Notes under the pieces: model-generated
What the model was told of the DNA's origin: nothing
The model's input: only the letters and a program-made list of their open reading frames with translations
Databases searched by the model: none
Made by a program: the position numbers and the translations under genes
Part shown: positions 1 to 8,800 of the stretch, piece by piece
Position numbering within the stretch: the first letter of the stretch is position 1
How the letters are laid out: each line of letters begins with the position of its first letter
NCBI GenBank assembly: GCA_034421095.1
Contig: DAOUKR010000025.1
Location: forward strand, 124,001-188,000
DNA from: JAGWBG01 sp034421095
GTDB taxonomy: Bacteria > Chloroflexota > Dehalococcoidia > Lucifugimonadales > JAGWBF01
Direction: 5' to 3'
Length of the DNA: 64,000 nucleotides

Positions 1-2
1 CC

Positions 3-560
3 ATGGCCGCCAGCAAAGGTCTTGGTGCCCTTTGCTTCACTGTCGGCGAGCCAGGTGAGCTGGAGAGGCGAACCCGTATCTACCGGGACGCTATCGGAGG
101 GGCAAACCCTGTTGGCGGCTTTGTCAATAACCACGTGGCGTCTTTCAGCCTGGGCATAACCCTGGAGAAGGACAGTGAGGCAAGGGAGCTTGGCCTGCCC
201 GCCGCTACGTGGTACTTTGCCAACGCACGCGACAGGCTCAGCAAAGACTGGCAGGACGAGGTCTTCATCCCCGAGGACTACAAATATAATGCCAGCCGCT
301 TCTTCCAGGAAGACCAGTACAGGGAGGATGCCGACCCGAATGAGCTAATCGAAAACGGGACATTCTGCATTGGGAACCCGGACAACTCTATCAAGACCAT
401 TGCGAAATACCAGGCCGCGGGAGTAGACCAGTTCATGGTCTGTATGCAGTCCGGCAGGATTCCCCACGAAAAAATCATGGAGTCCATACGACTCTACGGC
501 AAACACATCATCCCCCACTTCAAGCAGAAGGAGAACGGGGCAGTCTCTACGGGCGCATGA
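3..560 (+). CDS. LLM-class flavin-dependent oxidoreductase, C-terminal part (left-truncated)
   Basis: The reading frame is open from the window edge, so the ATG at position 3 is probably internal and the N-terminal half of the enzyme lies outside. The visible 185 residues resemble the C-terminal half of luciferase-like monooxygenases. They include a stretch on returning an adequate name for a cofactor-dependent query (GNPDNSIKTIAKYQAAGVDQ) that matches the usual 'G(T/N)P..' segment near the end of the barrel, followed by a final helix and a charged tail. Such enzymes use FMN or F420 to oxidise or reduce organic substrates; the substrate cannot be told. A perfect 10-bp hairpin directly after the stop separates it from the convergent gamma-glutamyltransferase gene. 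Confidence 0.7.
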   Translation: MAASKGLGALCFTVGEPGELERRTRIYRDAIGGANPVGGFVNNHVASFSLGITLEKDSEARELGLPAATWYFANARDRLSKDWQDEVFIPEDYKYNASRFFQEDQYREDADPNELIENGTFCIGNPDNSIKTIAKYQAAGVDQFMVCMQSGRIPHEKIMESIRLYGKHIIPHFKQKENGAVSTGA

Positions 561-567
561 AGAAGCA

Positions 568-590
568 GGGGCGGGTCTTAGACCCGCCCC
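568..590. terminator. Bidirectional hairpin terminator
   Basis: A perfect 10-bp stem (GGGGCGGGTC pairing with GACCCGCCCC) closes a 3-nt loop between two convergent genes. It starts 7 nt after one stop codon and ends 22 nt before the other. There is no clear T tract on either side, so termination is inferred from position and stem strength. Confidence 0.7.
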
Positions 591-612
591 TATGGTTGAC
601 CTGTAAGGCGAT

Positions 613-2379
613 TCACCACCCCATCGCGTAGTTGTCCCTGCGGGGGTCTGCGCCACCAATAAGGATACCACGCTCCCGATCCACCATGATTCCACTCATC
701 CCGCCCGTTGCGGTTGTCCAGTCGGGCAGCCAGTCAACTTTATGACCCATCTTGTCCAACTCGGCAGCTACCTCCTCGCTGAAGCGGCCTTCTATGCTGA
801 GTCGGCCCGGATAATAGGCATGGGGCCAGAAGGAACTGGGGAAGCTGGTCGAGCGCGCCCGAGGCTCCTCTATCGCCTGTTGGGTATCAAAGCCAAACTC
901 CACCATGTTGAGGAACATCTGGACCATGGACTGCACCTGGGCATCTCCACCAGGGGTCCCGAAAGGCATGAACAGATGTCCGTTCTTGAGCACCATAGCC
1001 GGGTTGGGGGTAAGGCGAGGGCGCTTCCAGGGCTCCGCACAAGAGGGATATTCGGGGTCCAGCCAGGACTGGCTGCCCCGGGATGAGATAATCATACCCA
1101 GTCCGGGCACAATGGGCCCTGAGGTTATGAAATCGCTGGGAGTGGCGGAAAAAGCGTTGCCCCACCTGTCCACCACACAGGTGTAGCTGGTATCTGGCTC
1201 CACGGCCGCGGTCCTCGGAATCGCGGGTACGTGCCCCCGTGTCCTCACCTTACCCTCGTAGGGCCAGGGGTCGCCCTCGGGAGGCATCTCCGGCCAGGCT
1301 TTCTTGGGGTCTATGGCGTTCCGGCGGTCGGCGGCGTATCCCCTGGAGAGTAGCCCGGCCATCGGCACGTCCACAAAGTCCGGGTCCCCATAGTAGTTGT
1401 GACGGTCGGAGAAGCCCAGGTTTATGGCTTCAATGACCGTATGGACATACTGTGCGGAGTTATGGCCCATACCCTGGAGGTCGAAACCCTCCAGGATTTG
1501 CAGAATCTCGATGAGAGTCGGACCCTGACACCAGGGGCCGCAGGTGTAGAGGGTGTAGTCCTTGTAGGTCCCTACCTGGGGTTTCTCAATCTCCACACTG
1601 AACTGGGCAATGTCATCGTAGGTGATGAGTCCGTCTTGCTCCTGGGAGAATTGGCCCATCTTTTGCGCCACCTCTCCCTTGTAGAAGTAGTCCCTGGCAG
1701 CCCTTATAGCGCCTTCTCGCCCCTTGTGGGAGTTGGCCTTCTCCACGTCCACCATCTGCCGGAAGACGTTGGCAAGGTCTCTCTGCACAACTACCTGACC
1801 CTGATGTAGAGGCTTGCCCCCCGGCAAGAAAATCTCGGCGCTGCTCTGGAACTGTCCTATGTACTCCTGGGATGCGTGGGCGTGTCTGCTCAGAAGGTAG
1901 GAGGTGGGAAAGCCATTACCCGCCAGCTCGATGCTGGGGGCCACCACCTGCTCGAAGGTCATGGTGCCGTAGTGTTCCAGGGCGGTTAGCCAGGCGTCAC
2001 AGGCAGATGGGACGACACTTCTGGGTATTCCAGCCGGCATGTCGTTGTCGTATTTCTTCCTGTAATCTTCAAGGTTGAAGGCTTTGGGCCAGCGTCCCAG
2101 TCCACTGATTGAGACGACCTCATTAGAGGCGGCATGGTATATGATAATGGGCGCTACCCCGCCAAAGTTGGTGTAGTGGGGAACGGTAACGTTAAGGGCA
2201 ATACCCGAGGCAACCCCCGCGTCTATGGCGTTGCCCCCCTGCTCAAGGATCTTGGAACCCGCCATGGTTGCCAGGTAATGTCCCGACGAGACCATGTGAT
2301 TTGTTCCCGTGAACGGGATGCGATAGGAAGGGATTCCCTTTGGTGACATCAAAAACCCCCTATGTCGTTTGCATCCCAT
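613..2379 (-). CDS. ggt: Gamma-glutamyltransferase family hydrolase
   Basis: This 588-residue protein has the length and architecture of the gamma-glutamyltransferase (Ntn-hydrolase) family, which cleaves gamma-glutamyl amides after self-processing into two chains. The likely nucleophile and cleavage site is Thr397 in PDTSYTCVVD, the counterpart of the T(T/S)HxS(V/I)VD motif. The GTPGGD segment further on matches the GSPGG oxyanion loop. The N-terminal half shows GGNAIDAGVASG, typical of the large subunit. I see no signal peptide, so a cytoplasmic location is likely, unlike classical periplasmic Ggt. An AAAGGAG ribosome site 7 nt upstream supports the ATG at 2379. The substrate may not be glutathione, since the family also contains acylases and generic amide hydrolases. 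Confidence 0.85.
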   Translation of the reverse strand: MGCKRHRGFLMSPKGIPSYRIPFTGTNHMVSSGHYLATMAGSKILEQGGNAIDAGVASGIALNVTVPHYTNFGGVAPIIIYHAASNEVVSISGLGRWPKAFNLEDYRKKYDNDMPAGIPRSVVPSACDAWLTALEHYGTMTFEQVVAPSIELAGNGFPTSYLLSRHAHASQEYIGQFQSSAEIFLPGGKPLHQGQVVVQRDLANVFRQMVDVEKANSHKGREGAIRAARDYFYKGEVAQKMGQFSQEQDGLITYDDIAQFSVEIEKPQVGTYKDYTLYTCGPWCQGPTLIEILQILEGFDLQGMGHNSAQYVHTVIEAINLGFSDRHNYYGDPDFVDVPMAGLLSRGYAADRRNAIDPKKAWPEMPPEGDPWPYEGKVRTRGHVPAIPRTAAVEPDTSYTCVVDRWGNAFSATPSDFITSGPIVPGLGMIISSRGSQSWLDPEYPSCAEPWKRPRLTPNPAMVLKNGHLFMPFGTPGGDAQVQSMVQMFLNMVEFGFDTQQAIEEPRARSTSFPSSFWPHAYYPGRLSIEGRFSEEVAAELDKMGHKVDWLPDWTTATGGMSGIMVDRERGILIGGADPRRDNYAMGW

Positions 2380-2484
2380 AAGAATACTCCTTTAAGAACG
2401 ACTTGTGAAGCCTGATTGTCCGACTCTGTAGCGTCGCAGGAGCAAACTGTGTTATCCTACGGCGTAAGTAAGGGGGGACAGGCT

Positions 2485-3594
2485 ATGGAACGTCCGGTGT
2501 ATCAACCGGTTGGCACACCAGTGGAAAGGCTGGACACCCCGGCCCTCGTGGTGGACCTGTCTTGCATGGAGCGCAACATCGAGCTTACCCACTCCTTCTT
2601 CCGCGACAGCGCCGCCAAGGCACGTCCTCACATCACGGCCCACAAATGCCCGGCCATCGCCCGGATACAAATGGCCGCCGGTGGCACGGTTGGTGGCATT
2701 GGCGTATCCAGAATAGGAGAGGCCGAGGTCTTTGCCAGTGCCGGGTTCAACGATATTCTCGTCTCCAGCGAGATTGTGACCAGGTCCAAAATCAACCGAC
2801 TGTGCCATCTGGCACGCCGCTCAAAGGCTACGGTGGCCGTGGACAACCCCAGGAACGTGGCCGACCTGTCCGCGGCTGCGCAGGCCACCGGGGTTATCAT
2901 CAACGCGCTGGTGGACGTGAATACCGGCCTGGACCGATGCGGCGTGGAGCCGGGGCTGCCGGCCATTGACCTGGCGAAGGAGATAACCCGTGCTCCGGGC
3001 CTTCACTTCGCCGGGCTGATGACCTACGAAGGCACTATCCTGCGAGAGGACTACCAGGACCTGGTCTCCGAGAGCAGGAAAGCCGTCAAACTGGTACTCG
3101 ACACCCGGGATGCCCTGGAGAAAGAGGGGCTGGATGTGGAGGCAGTCAGCGTTGGCGGCACTCATAACTATGAAATCGTGGGAGCGATGGAGGGAATAAC
3201 TGAGGTACAGGTAGGGTCCTATCCATTGATGGACTATAGCTATTGCCAGTACCGGACCAATTTCAGGCCGGCTGCCCAGGTATTAGCTACCGTAGTCAGT
3301 CGCCCGACGGAAGGCTCCGCCGTTGTAGATGCGGGCCATAAGACCATCGGGCCTGACAAGGGCCTGCCAGTGCTGGATGGTGTCCCCGGAGCCAGATTGA
3401 CAAGAGTGAGCGCCGAACACGGCGTCATAGAGATGGAGGGAGAAGCACAAACCCACTTGGACGTAGGGATCAAGGTACGGCTTGTACCCTGGAACCTGGA
3501 GTTGTGCGTCAACCAGTACAACTACTTCCATGCCATCCGGGACGGGAAGCTTGACGCGGTCTGGGAGATTGCGGCCCGCGGACGGTCGGATTAG
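2485..3594 (+). CDS. D-threonine aldolase/DSD1-fold PLP enzyme, copy 1
   Basis: The protein (369 aa) has the alanine-racemase-like TIM barrel with PLP Lys54 in RPHITAHKCP, preceded by the family hallmark LDTPALVVDL. Known members are D-threonine aldolase, D-3-hydroxyaspartate aldolase and D-serine dehydratase. The canonical C-terminal metal site is a His-x-Cys pair near the end. Here the matching stretch reads VPWNLELCVNQ, so the Cys is present and the His is not. The ATG at 2485 is preferred over an upstream in-frame ATG at 2416 because AGGGGGG lies about 8 nt before it and the protein then aligns with its neighbour from the first residues. It forms a tandem pair with the next gene, which has the same lysine position. 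Confidence 0.8.
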   Translation: MERPVYQPVGTPVERLDTPALVVDLSCMERNIELTHSFFRDSAAKARPHITAHKCPAIARIQMAAGGTVGGIGVSRIGEAEVFASAGFNDILVSSEIVTRSKINRLCHLARRSKATVAVDNPRNVADLSAAAQATGVIINALVDVNTGLDRCGVEPGLPAIDLAKEITRAPGLHFAGLMTYEGTILREDYQDLVSESRKAVKLVLDTRDALEKEGLDVEAVSVGGTHNYEIVGAMEGITEVQVGSYPLMDYSYCQYRTNFRPAAQVLATVVSRPTEGSAVVDAGHKTIGPDKGLPVLDGVPGARLTRVSAEHGVIEMEGEAQTHLDVGIKVRLVPWNLELCVNQYNYFHAIRDGKLDAVWEIAARGRSD

Positions 3595-3634
3595 TGAAAG
3601 GTCATGCCCTTATCTAGTGGAAGGGGAGGCAGAC

Positions 3635-4735
3635 ATGGATGAACGTTACAGGCCATCGCCAGGGACACCGCTGGAAGAGCTGGACACTCCCTGTCTGATA
3701 GTGGACATGGACGCGTTGGAGAACAATATGCAGGTGATGTCCGACTTTTATCGTGACCGGACATGCAAGCTGCGGCCCCACGTAAAGAACCACAAGAGCC
3801 CCATCATCGCCCACATGCAGATTCGGACCGGCGGCACCGTCGGTGGCGTCTGTTCAGCCAAGGTGGCGGAGGCCGAGGTGATGGTGCAGGGAGGCATCAG
3901 GAACGTGTTCATCACCAATCAAGTGGTGACCAAAGATAAGATTTCTCGCCTGTGTGCCCTGGCAAATCAAGCCGAGATGATTGTGGCCTGTGACAACCCC
4001 AGCAACGCACGTGACCTGTCGGAAGGCGCCCAGGCCGTCGGGGCCACCCTGGGCGTCATCATAGAGGTAGAGACGGGGCTTCGCCGCTGTGGCGTACAGT
4101 CCCCAGAGCAGGGAGTGGAGTTGGCGAAGCTGATTGAGACCATGCCGGGGCTGCGCTTCCGAGGGGTCATGAGTCACCAGGTAATCGGGGGCACCCCGGA
4201 CCGCGAGACCCGGTTCATCGAGGGCCGCCGTGCGATTCAGACGTGCCTGGACGTGCGGGACTCCATCGAGGCCGCAGGCATACCTGTGGAAATCGTCTCC
4301 TCCGGGGAATCGTGGACGTATGACGTGGCTGGAGACATACCCGGAGTCACGGAGGTACAGGGCGGGACGTACATACTCATGGATACCAGCTACCGCTACA
4401 TGTCCGAGTTCCAGTACGCCGGCAAGGTGCTGGGCACCGTGATTAGCACGCCAAGACCGGGTGTCGCCATTGGTGACGTGGGCATGGAGGCGGTCGGCAA
4501 CGTCAAAGGGCTACCCACCGTGGACGGGATGCCCGGTGTCACCGTGAGCGCCCTCGACGTTCAGCATACCATGTTGCAACTGGAGGGAGACGCCAGCCTG
4601 AATATCGGCGACAAGTTCCTCCTTCTGACGGCCCAGCAGGACGCTATGGTGAGCCGGTGGGACAGGTACATCGCCGTAAGGGGTGGCGTGGTTGAATCGG
4701 TATGGGATATTCCGGGACGGGGGGCGCATAACTAG
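3635..4735 (+). CDS. D-threonine aldolase/DSD1-fold PLP enzyme, copy 2
   Basis: This 366-residue protein is a paralogue of the preceding gene, 40 nt downstream and probably cotranscribed. PLP Lys54 lies in LRPHVKNHKSP, and the N-terminal LDTPCLIVDM motif is shared. At the C-terminus, where family members carry a His-x-Cys metal site, this copy reads LTAQQDAMVSRWD and lacks both ligands. It may therefore use no metal or catalyse a different reaction such as racemisation. A strong AAGGGGAGG site sets the start at 3635; an in-frame extension back to 3482 would overlap the previous gene and is rejected. The two copies have clearly diverged, so this is an old duplication. Confidence 0.8.
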   Translation: MDERYRPSPGTPLEELDTPCLIVDMDALENNMQVMSDFYRDRTCKLRPHVKNHKSPIIAHMQIRTGGTVGGVCSAKVAEAEVMVQGGIRNVFITNQVVTKDKISRLCALANQAEMIVACDNPSNARDLSEGAQAVGATLGVIIEVETGLRRCGVQSPEQGVELAKLIETMPGLRFRGVMSHQVIGGTPDRETRFIEGRRAIQTCLDVRDSIEAAGIPVEIVSSGESWTYDVAGDIPGVTEVQGGTYILMDTSYRYMSEFQYAGKVLGTVISTPRPGVAIGDVGMEAVGNVKGLPTVDGMPGVTVSALDVQHTMLQLEGDASLNIGDKFLLLTAQQDAMVSRWDRYIAVRGGVVESVWDIPGRGAHN

Positions 4736-4745
4736 ACTCGCCGAA

Positions 4746-5537
4746 TTATTGTCCCTTCCAAAGGGGGTCACGCTTCTCGGCAAAGGAGCGAGGCCCCTCT
4801 TTATAGTCCTCAGTCCGGGTGAGGGTAGAGAAAAGGACGTTCTCAAAGCGCAACGCGTCCTCCAGCACCCTCCCCAGGCTTCGCAGCATGGACTCCTTGG
4901 CCGAGCGCACCCCCAGAGGCCCGTTACGAAGAATCACATCGGCGTACCGCTCCGCCGTCTCCATCAAGTCATCCAGGGCCACCACGTCACTCACCAAGCC
5001 GATGCGGAGGGCCTCTTGAGCGCCGATATGCTCGCCGGTTAGCTGCATTTTGAGGGCATTGCCAAGGCCGACGATAAGGGGCAGACGCACCGTGCCGCCA
5101 TCGCAATGGTGAAATCCCCGGCGCACCTCGGAGCACCCGAACTGGGCGTTTTCGGACGCCACCCGGATGTCGCAGGCCAGGGCCAACTCCAGACCTCCGG
5201 CCAGGGCATAACCATTGACGGCGGCGATGATGGGCTTCCATATCTCCAGCCCGCGGGTGATGCCTCCGAAGCCCATACGGTTGGCATCCTGTCGCACGTC
5301 ATAGGAGCCTCGCTCGCCCAAGAGCGGGGTGTAAGTCTTCAGGTCCGCTCCAGCGCAGAATGCCCGGTCGCCGGCCCCCGTGAGGATGGCGGCCCACACT
5401 TCGGGGTCGTCGCGAAAATCGGTCCAGACCCGGATAATCTCATCGTTGTGGTCAGGGCCCAGGGCGTTCATGGCATCGGGCCGGTTTATAGTGATATAGG
5501 CTATGCGGTCGCGTTTCTCATATATTACGGCAGACAT
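4746..5537 (-). CDS. Enoyl-CoA hydratase/isomerase family protein
   Basis: This 263-residue crotonase-fold protein has the two oxyanion-hole segments (AFCAGADL and ALAGGLELALACD). A Glu in CSEVRRG sits where the first catalytic Glu of hydratases lies. The second catalytic Glu position, normally in PGxGGTQRLP, reads HCDGGTVRLP with Asp instead, so plain hydratase activity is uncertain. The protein would act on acyl-CoA thioesters in beta-oxidation or ring or branched-chain degradation. It converges with the PLP gene pair and lies 30 nt downstream of an LLM gene on the same strand, so it is probably in that operon. Confidence 0.85.
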   Translation of the reverse strand: MSAVIYEKRDRIAYITINRPDAMNALGPDHNDEIIRVWTDFRDDPEVWAAILTGAGDRAFCAGADLKTYTPLLGERGSYDVRQDANRMGFGGITRGLEIWKPIIAAVNGYALAGGLELALACDIRVASENAQFGCSEVRRGFHHCDGGTVRLPLIVGLGNALKMQLTGEHIGAQEALRIGLVSDVVALDDLMETAERYADVILRNGPLGVRSAKESMLRSLGRVLEDALRFENVLFSTLTRTEDYKEGPRSFAEKRDPLWKGQ

Positions 5538-5567
5538 TTCCCATCCTTGAACGGTGGATTGGTGCTT

Positions 5568-6527
5568 CTAACCGCCCAGCGTCCCGGCAACCCTGGCATA
5601 GTCTTCCAGCCGGGGTAGAAGCAGGGGCAGGTCAACCCCGGCCTCACGGTATTCGGCAATACGCTCTTTGCAGCGTTCCTCACTGCCTACCAGGTAGAAC
5701 GATTCCACCATGTCGTCGCTTATGAGGGTGATGGGATGTTCACCGTCATCGCCCTCTTCCGATGCTCGAATTGGAGTCAGAATAGACGGGTCAAAACCGC
5801 CCTTCTCCAGAAGAATCTCCCCGACCTGCGGCTCTGCCAGAAGCCTCACGATACGCTGTTTCAGGCCTGGCCATATACTTTCGGCGTCATCAGTGAGGCG
5901 TGTAGTCAGCATACAGGCTATGTCAACGGAACGGGGGTCTCGTCCTGCCACTTCCGCTGCCTGCCTCACCTCCTGGACCGCATACTTCACGTAAGCGGTG
6001 GGGGTGTAGGCGTTGAGCAACACGCCGTCAGCGACGGCACCTGCCAATCGTAAGGCCTTAGGGCCGATGGCAGCAAGATAGATTGGCGGCTTCTCCTGTT
6101 CGGGGCTTATGGTCAGGCGGGAGTTGCCGACCCTCTCTCCCGCCAGGAGGCCCCTGAGCGTGCTAACGGTCGTTTCTAAAGTGGAGAGGGGATTTGTGTA
6201 TGGTATGCCCATCCTGCCCTGGATTACTGACCGGTCGCTTCTGCCCAGTCCCAGCAAAAACCTGCCTCCCGAGATGCGGTCCAGGGTAGCGCACGCCATT
6301 GCCAGCAATGCAGGATGCCTGGTGTAGGGATTGGCAACTCCCAAGCCCAGCTTGATGTCCCGGGTGGCCGCAGCAAGGAACCCCAGCATGGAGAAGGTCT
6401 CTTCGTGGAAATATCGCTCGGTCACCCATAAGGACTCGAAACCGCCCTCTTCGGCGAGTCGTCCGTATTCTTTCAGATCCTCCCCGTTGTCTATACCGTG
6501 GTAGAGAACGATTCCCAGCCTTGACAT
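5568..6527 (-). CDS. LLM-class flavin/F420-dependent oxidoreductase
   Basis: The 319-residue protein has the luciferase-like TIM barrel. The N-terminus is LGIVLYHG, then an EEGGFESLWVTE helix-strand, IKLGLGVANPYTRHPALLA, and GGRFLLGLG, the typical cofactor-binding loop. The C-terminal GSEERCKERIAEYREAGV matches the late-barrel segment of F420-dependent members. The presence of F420 genes in this window makes F420 plausible. A GGAGG site just before the ATG supports the start. An enoyl-CoA hydratase follows at 30 nt, suggesting a shared degradative pathway. The specific substrate is unknown. Confidence 0.85.
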   Translation of the reverse strand: MSRLGIVLYHGIDNGEDLKEYGRLAEEGGFESLWVTERYFHEETFSMLGFLAAATRDIKLGLGVANPYTRHPALLAMACATLDRISGGRFLLGLGRSDRSVIQGRMGIPYTNPLSTLETTVSTLRGLLAGERVGNSRLTISPEQEKPPIYLAAIGPKALRLAGAVADGVLLNAYTPTAYVKYAVQEVRQAAEVAGRDPRSVDIACMLTTRLTDDAESIWPGLKQRIVRLLAEPQVGEILLEKGGFDPSILTPIRASEEGDDGEHPITLISDDMVESFYLVGSEERCKERIAEYREAGVDLPLLLPRLEDYARVAGTLGG

Positions 6528-6558
6528 GGACCTCCTCTATGTATAGGTGGACATGAGT

Positions 6559-6586
6559 GGATTCCCGTTTTCACAAGAATGACGTC
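6559..6586. repeat. Dispersed short repeat (CGTTTTCAC..GAATGACG type)
   Basis: This intergenic stretch shares CGTTTTCACnnGAATGACG with 58,868-58,885. Both lie in gaps next to gene ends. It is probably one arm or a fragment of a small palindromic (REP-like) element rather than part of a gene. Confidence 0.5.
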
Positions 6587-6630
6587 GGGAGTCGCGACAG
6601 AGACTTACTCGTGTATCAGCAGCATCGGCG

Positions 6631-7617
6631 CTAGTTGGGAATCCAGGTCACCGAGGAAATCTCGCTGAACTCGCGCCACAGCTTGGTCCAGGAGTCCCCG
6701 CCGTCGTCACTGCGGTACAGGTAGCCGTAGCGACTCCCCGCAAAGACCACCTTTGAATCAAAGGGCTGTATACTCGCAACCCACATCGCAGTGTTGGGCT
6801 GTACCGGCAACGAGAGGTTTTCCCAGGTCTTGCCGGTATCCTTTGACCTCATCACTGTGCCGATGCGCCCCGGCGTGGTATCGCCTATTGTCACAAGCAC
6901 GACCTTGGGATTGTCAGGCTGCACCGTTATCCCCCGTGGATAGCCCCAGGGGAAGGCCTCTCTGATTCCCACAGAGGTCCAGGTAGCCCCGTCATCGGTG
7001 CTGGTGAAGATGTCGTTGTTCACCACCACGAAAACGGTCTTGGGCGGGCCTGCCGACACGGCCACGTTATGTACGTCCGGGTTGGGAATGGCGCCGTTCA
7101 CGGAAGCCCACGTTTCGCCCCCATCGTTGCTGTAACGCACGCCGTCCACCTCCAGCCCCACCCAGACGTTGCGGTGGTTTATGGGGTCTATGGCGATGCC
7201 CGTCACCCTGGGGACGCCTACATTTGGGCACTCCTCGGCAACCTCGACCGGTCGCTGCTCCCAGCTTCTACCACCATCCGTGGAACGGAAGATAGCGGCG
7301 GGTGTGGGTGTGCCGGTCCCGGCGTATATGTTGTCCGGCTCTGCCGGGTCCACGGCCAGGGCCCATACACAATACCCACTCAGGGGAGATTCTACCAACT
7401 GCCAACTCCGGCCCACGTCCTCGCTCCTGTAGAGTCCCTTGTCAGTACCGGCGTGGACTATCTCCGGCTGTCGAGGATTACTGACGACAGTTCGCACCAG
7501 GGCGTCAGAATGTATTCCCTGGTCAATACTTACACGCTGCCAGGTCTCGCCACTGTCGCCACTCCGCATTATGCCCTGCCCGACTGTCCCAACAAGAATA
7601 GTCATCTTGTCTGCCAT
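6631..7617 (-). CDS. Asp-box (BNR/sialidase-type) beta-propeller protein
   Basis: The 328-residue protein carries seven Asp-box repeats of the type S-x-D-x-G-x-T/S-W: SGDSGETW, SEDVGRSW, STDGGRSW, SNDGGETW, STDDGATW, SKDTGKTW and SDDGGDSW. They are spaced about 45 residues apart, as in a seven-bladed propeller. This fold occurs in sialidases, sortilin/Vps10 and the photosystem-II assembly factor Ycf48. No catalytic Tyr/Glu/Arg set of a sialidase is recognisable, so a binding or scaffold role is more likely. The start at 7617 has GGGAGGGTG upstream and a good promoter behind it. No signal peptide is visible with this start; a longer hydrophobic reading from 7803 would overlap the divergent gene and is considered less likely. 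Confidence 0.75.
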   Translation of the reverse strand: MADKMTILVGTVGQGIMRSGDSGETWQRVSIDQGIHSDALVRTVVSNPRQPEIVHAGTDKGLYRSEDVGRSWQLVESPLSGYCVWALAVDPAEPDNIYAGTGTPTPAAIFRSTDGGRSWEQRPVEVAEECPNVGVPRVTGIAIDPINHRNVWVGLEVDGVRYSNDGGETWASVNGAIPNPDVHNVAVSAGPPKTVFVVVNNDIFTSTDDGATWTSVGIREAFPWGYPRGITVQPDNPKVVLVTIGDTTPGRIGTVMRSKDTGKTWENLSLPVQPNTAMWVASIQPFDSKVVFAGSRYGYLYRSDDGGDSWTKLWREFSEISSVTWIPN

Positions 7618-7660
7618 CTCAGCACCCTCCCTCAACACCAGAATCCCTACGGTGATACTC

Positions 7661-7689
7661 ATTGTAGTCGTGTATCCGCGTGCTTTCAA
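7661..7689 (-). promoter_or_regulatory. Sigma-70-type promoter of the beta-propeller gene
   Basis: On the minus strand TTGAAA is followed by 17 nt and TACAAT. Transcription would begin near 7654, about 37 nt before the ATG. The intergenic region is shared with the divergent LLM gene. Confidence 0.6.
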
Positions 7690-7697
7690 GATATGGG

Positions 7698-7726
7698 TTG
7701 CCAGCAGCGCCACGAAAGGCGACAAT
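7698..7726 (+). promoter_or_regulatory. Possible promoter of the 7764 LLM gene
   Basis: TTGCCA, 17 nt, GACAAT. The predicted start of transcription is about 30 nt before the ATG at 7764. The match is moderate, but spacing and position fit, and it lies back to back with the minus-strand promoter. Confidence 0.4.
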
Positions 7727-7763
7727 GGAACGAGCATTATTACAACTGATGGAGGATTCAAGC

Positions 7764-8702
7764 ATGGAAATAGGACTCGGCGTCCCCAGTGTGATTGATG
7801 CAAAGGGCCTGCGCCGTTACGCTCAACGAGCGGATGAGTTGGGCTTTGAGTCGGTCCTGGTCGGCGATCATGTCGTGCTGCCCACCGCCGGCACCAACCA
7901 GTACCCCTACACTGCCGACGGCTCCTTCATTCGCCCCACCGACGAGCCTTTTCTGGAGACCCTGACTCTTCTGGGTTTCCTCGTGGCCTGCACGGAAAAC
8001 ATAAAGGTGGGCAGCACGGTCATCATACTGCCCTATCGCAACCCCGTAGTACAGGCCAAGATGTTCGCCTCGTTGGACGTGCTGAGCAATGGGCGCATGA
8101 TATGCGGGGTTGGGGTCGGCTGGCTGGAGAAAGAGTTCGAGACCCTGGACAAGCCCTACGCCGAGCGCGGCCCAATGAGCGACGAGTACATCCAGATATT
8201 CAAGACCCTCTGGACCGAGCAGCACCCTGAGTACCATGGCACGTACTACAGCTTTGACGGCATACAGTTCTATCCCAAGCCGGTACAGAAACCCCATATC
8301 CCCATCTGGGTAGGAGGCCACACCCGCCGGGCCCTCCGACGCACCGCCATATACGGGGACTGCTGGCACCCCTCCAGGCAAACGCCGGACTTCGTAGCCC
8401 GGAACCTGCCGTACCTGCGTCAACAGACGGAAAGGGCCGGCAGAGACCCGTCCAGTATCTCCATATCGTTGAAGCGCAGCCTCCACTTTACCGACATCGG
8501 GATTGGGGAGCGGCAGTCGGTGCTCAGCGGCGGGTCGCTGATAGGAACCACTCAGGAAGTGATAGACGACCTGCACTATTGTCGGGAGTTGGGGATAGAC
8601 CAGCTTACCTACGACTTCCGAGTTCGCACGCCCGATGACTGCATAAAGGTCATGGAGCACCTGGCCGGTCAGGTGCTGCCGGTGGCGAGACGGCTAGGCT
8701 AA
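7764..8702 (+). CDS. LLM-class F420-type oxidoreductase
   Basis: This 312-residue protein belongs to the F420-dependent subgroup of luciferase-like enzymes. It shows DELGFESVLVGDHVV, then IKVGSTVIILPYRNPV, then GVGVGWLEKEFE, and the FDGIQFYPKPVQKPHIPIW stretch, which is very characteristic of the Rv2161c/TIGR03619 type. It closely resembles the enzyme encoded at 60,092 in layout. GGAGG lies 8 nt before the ATG at 7764; an in-frame start at 7680 lacks a ribosome site. It is transcribed divergently from the beta-propeller gene. The substrate is unknown. Confidence 0.85.
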   Translation: MEIGLGVPSVIDAKGLRRYAQRADELGFESVLVGDHVVLPTAGTNQYPYTADGSFIRPTDEPFLETLTLLGFLVACTENIKVGSTVIILPYRNPVVQAKMFASLDVLSNGRMICGVGVGWLEKEFETLDKPYAERGPMSDEYIQIFKTLWTEQHPEYHGTYYSFDGIQFYPKPVQKPHIPIWVGGHTRRALRRTAIYGDCWHPSRQTPDFVARNLPYLRQQTERAGRDPSSISISLKRSLHFTDIGIGERQSVLSGGSLIGTTQEVIDDLHYCRELGIDQLTYDFRVRTPDDCIKVMEHLAGQVLPVARRLG

Positions 8703-8730
8703 GACATACATATTAACAACGTAATGGCCC

Positions 8731-8759
8731 TTGCCTCGGCGTGGGGTTATGAAGATAAT
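8731..8759 (+). promoter_or_regulatory. Promoter of the VOC-family gene
   Basis: TTGCCT, 17 nt, GATAAT, placing the transcription start near 8766, about 35 nt before the ATG at 8801. Confidence 0.5.
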
Positions 8760-8800
8760 GGATACTGCGACTATCAATTCATGCAGGGGGAGGTAGACCG

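Noticed and set aside
7758..8660. 300-codon minus-strand frame opposite the LLM gene at 7,764
   Set aside because: It has no recognisable domain, and the plus-strand frame is a clear LLM enzyme with a ribosome site.
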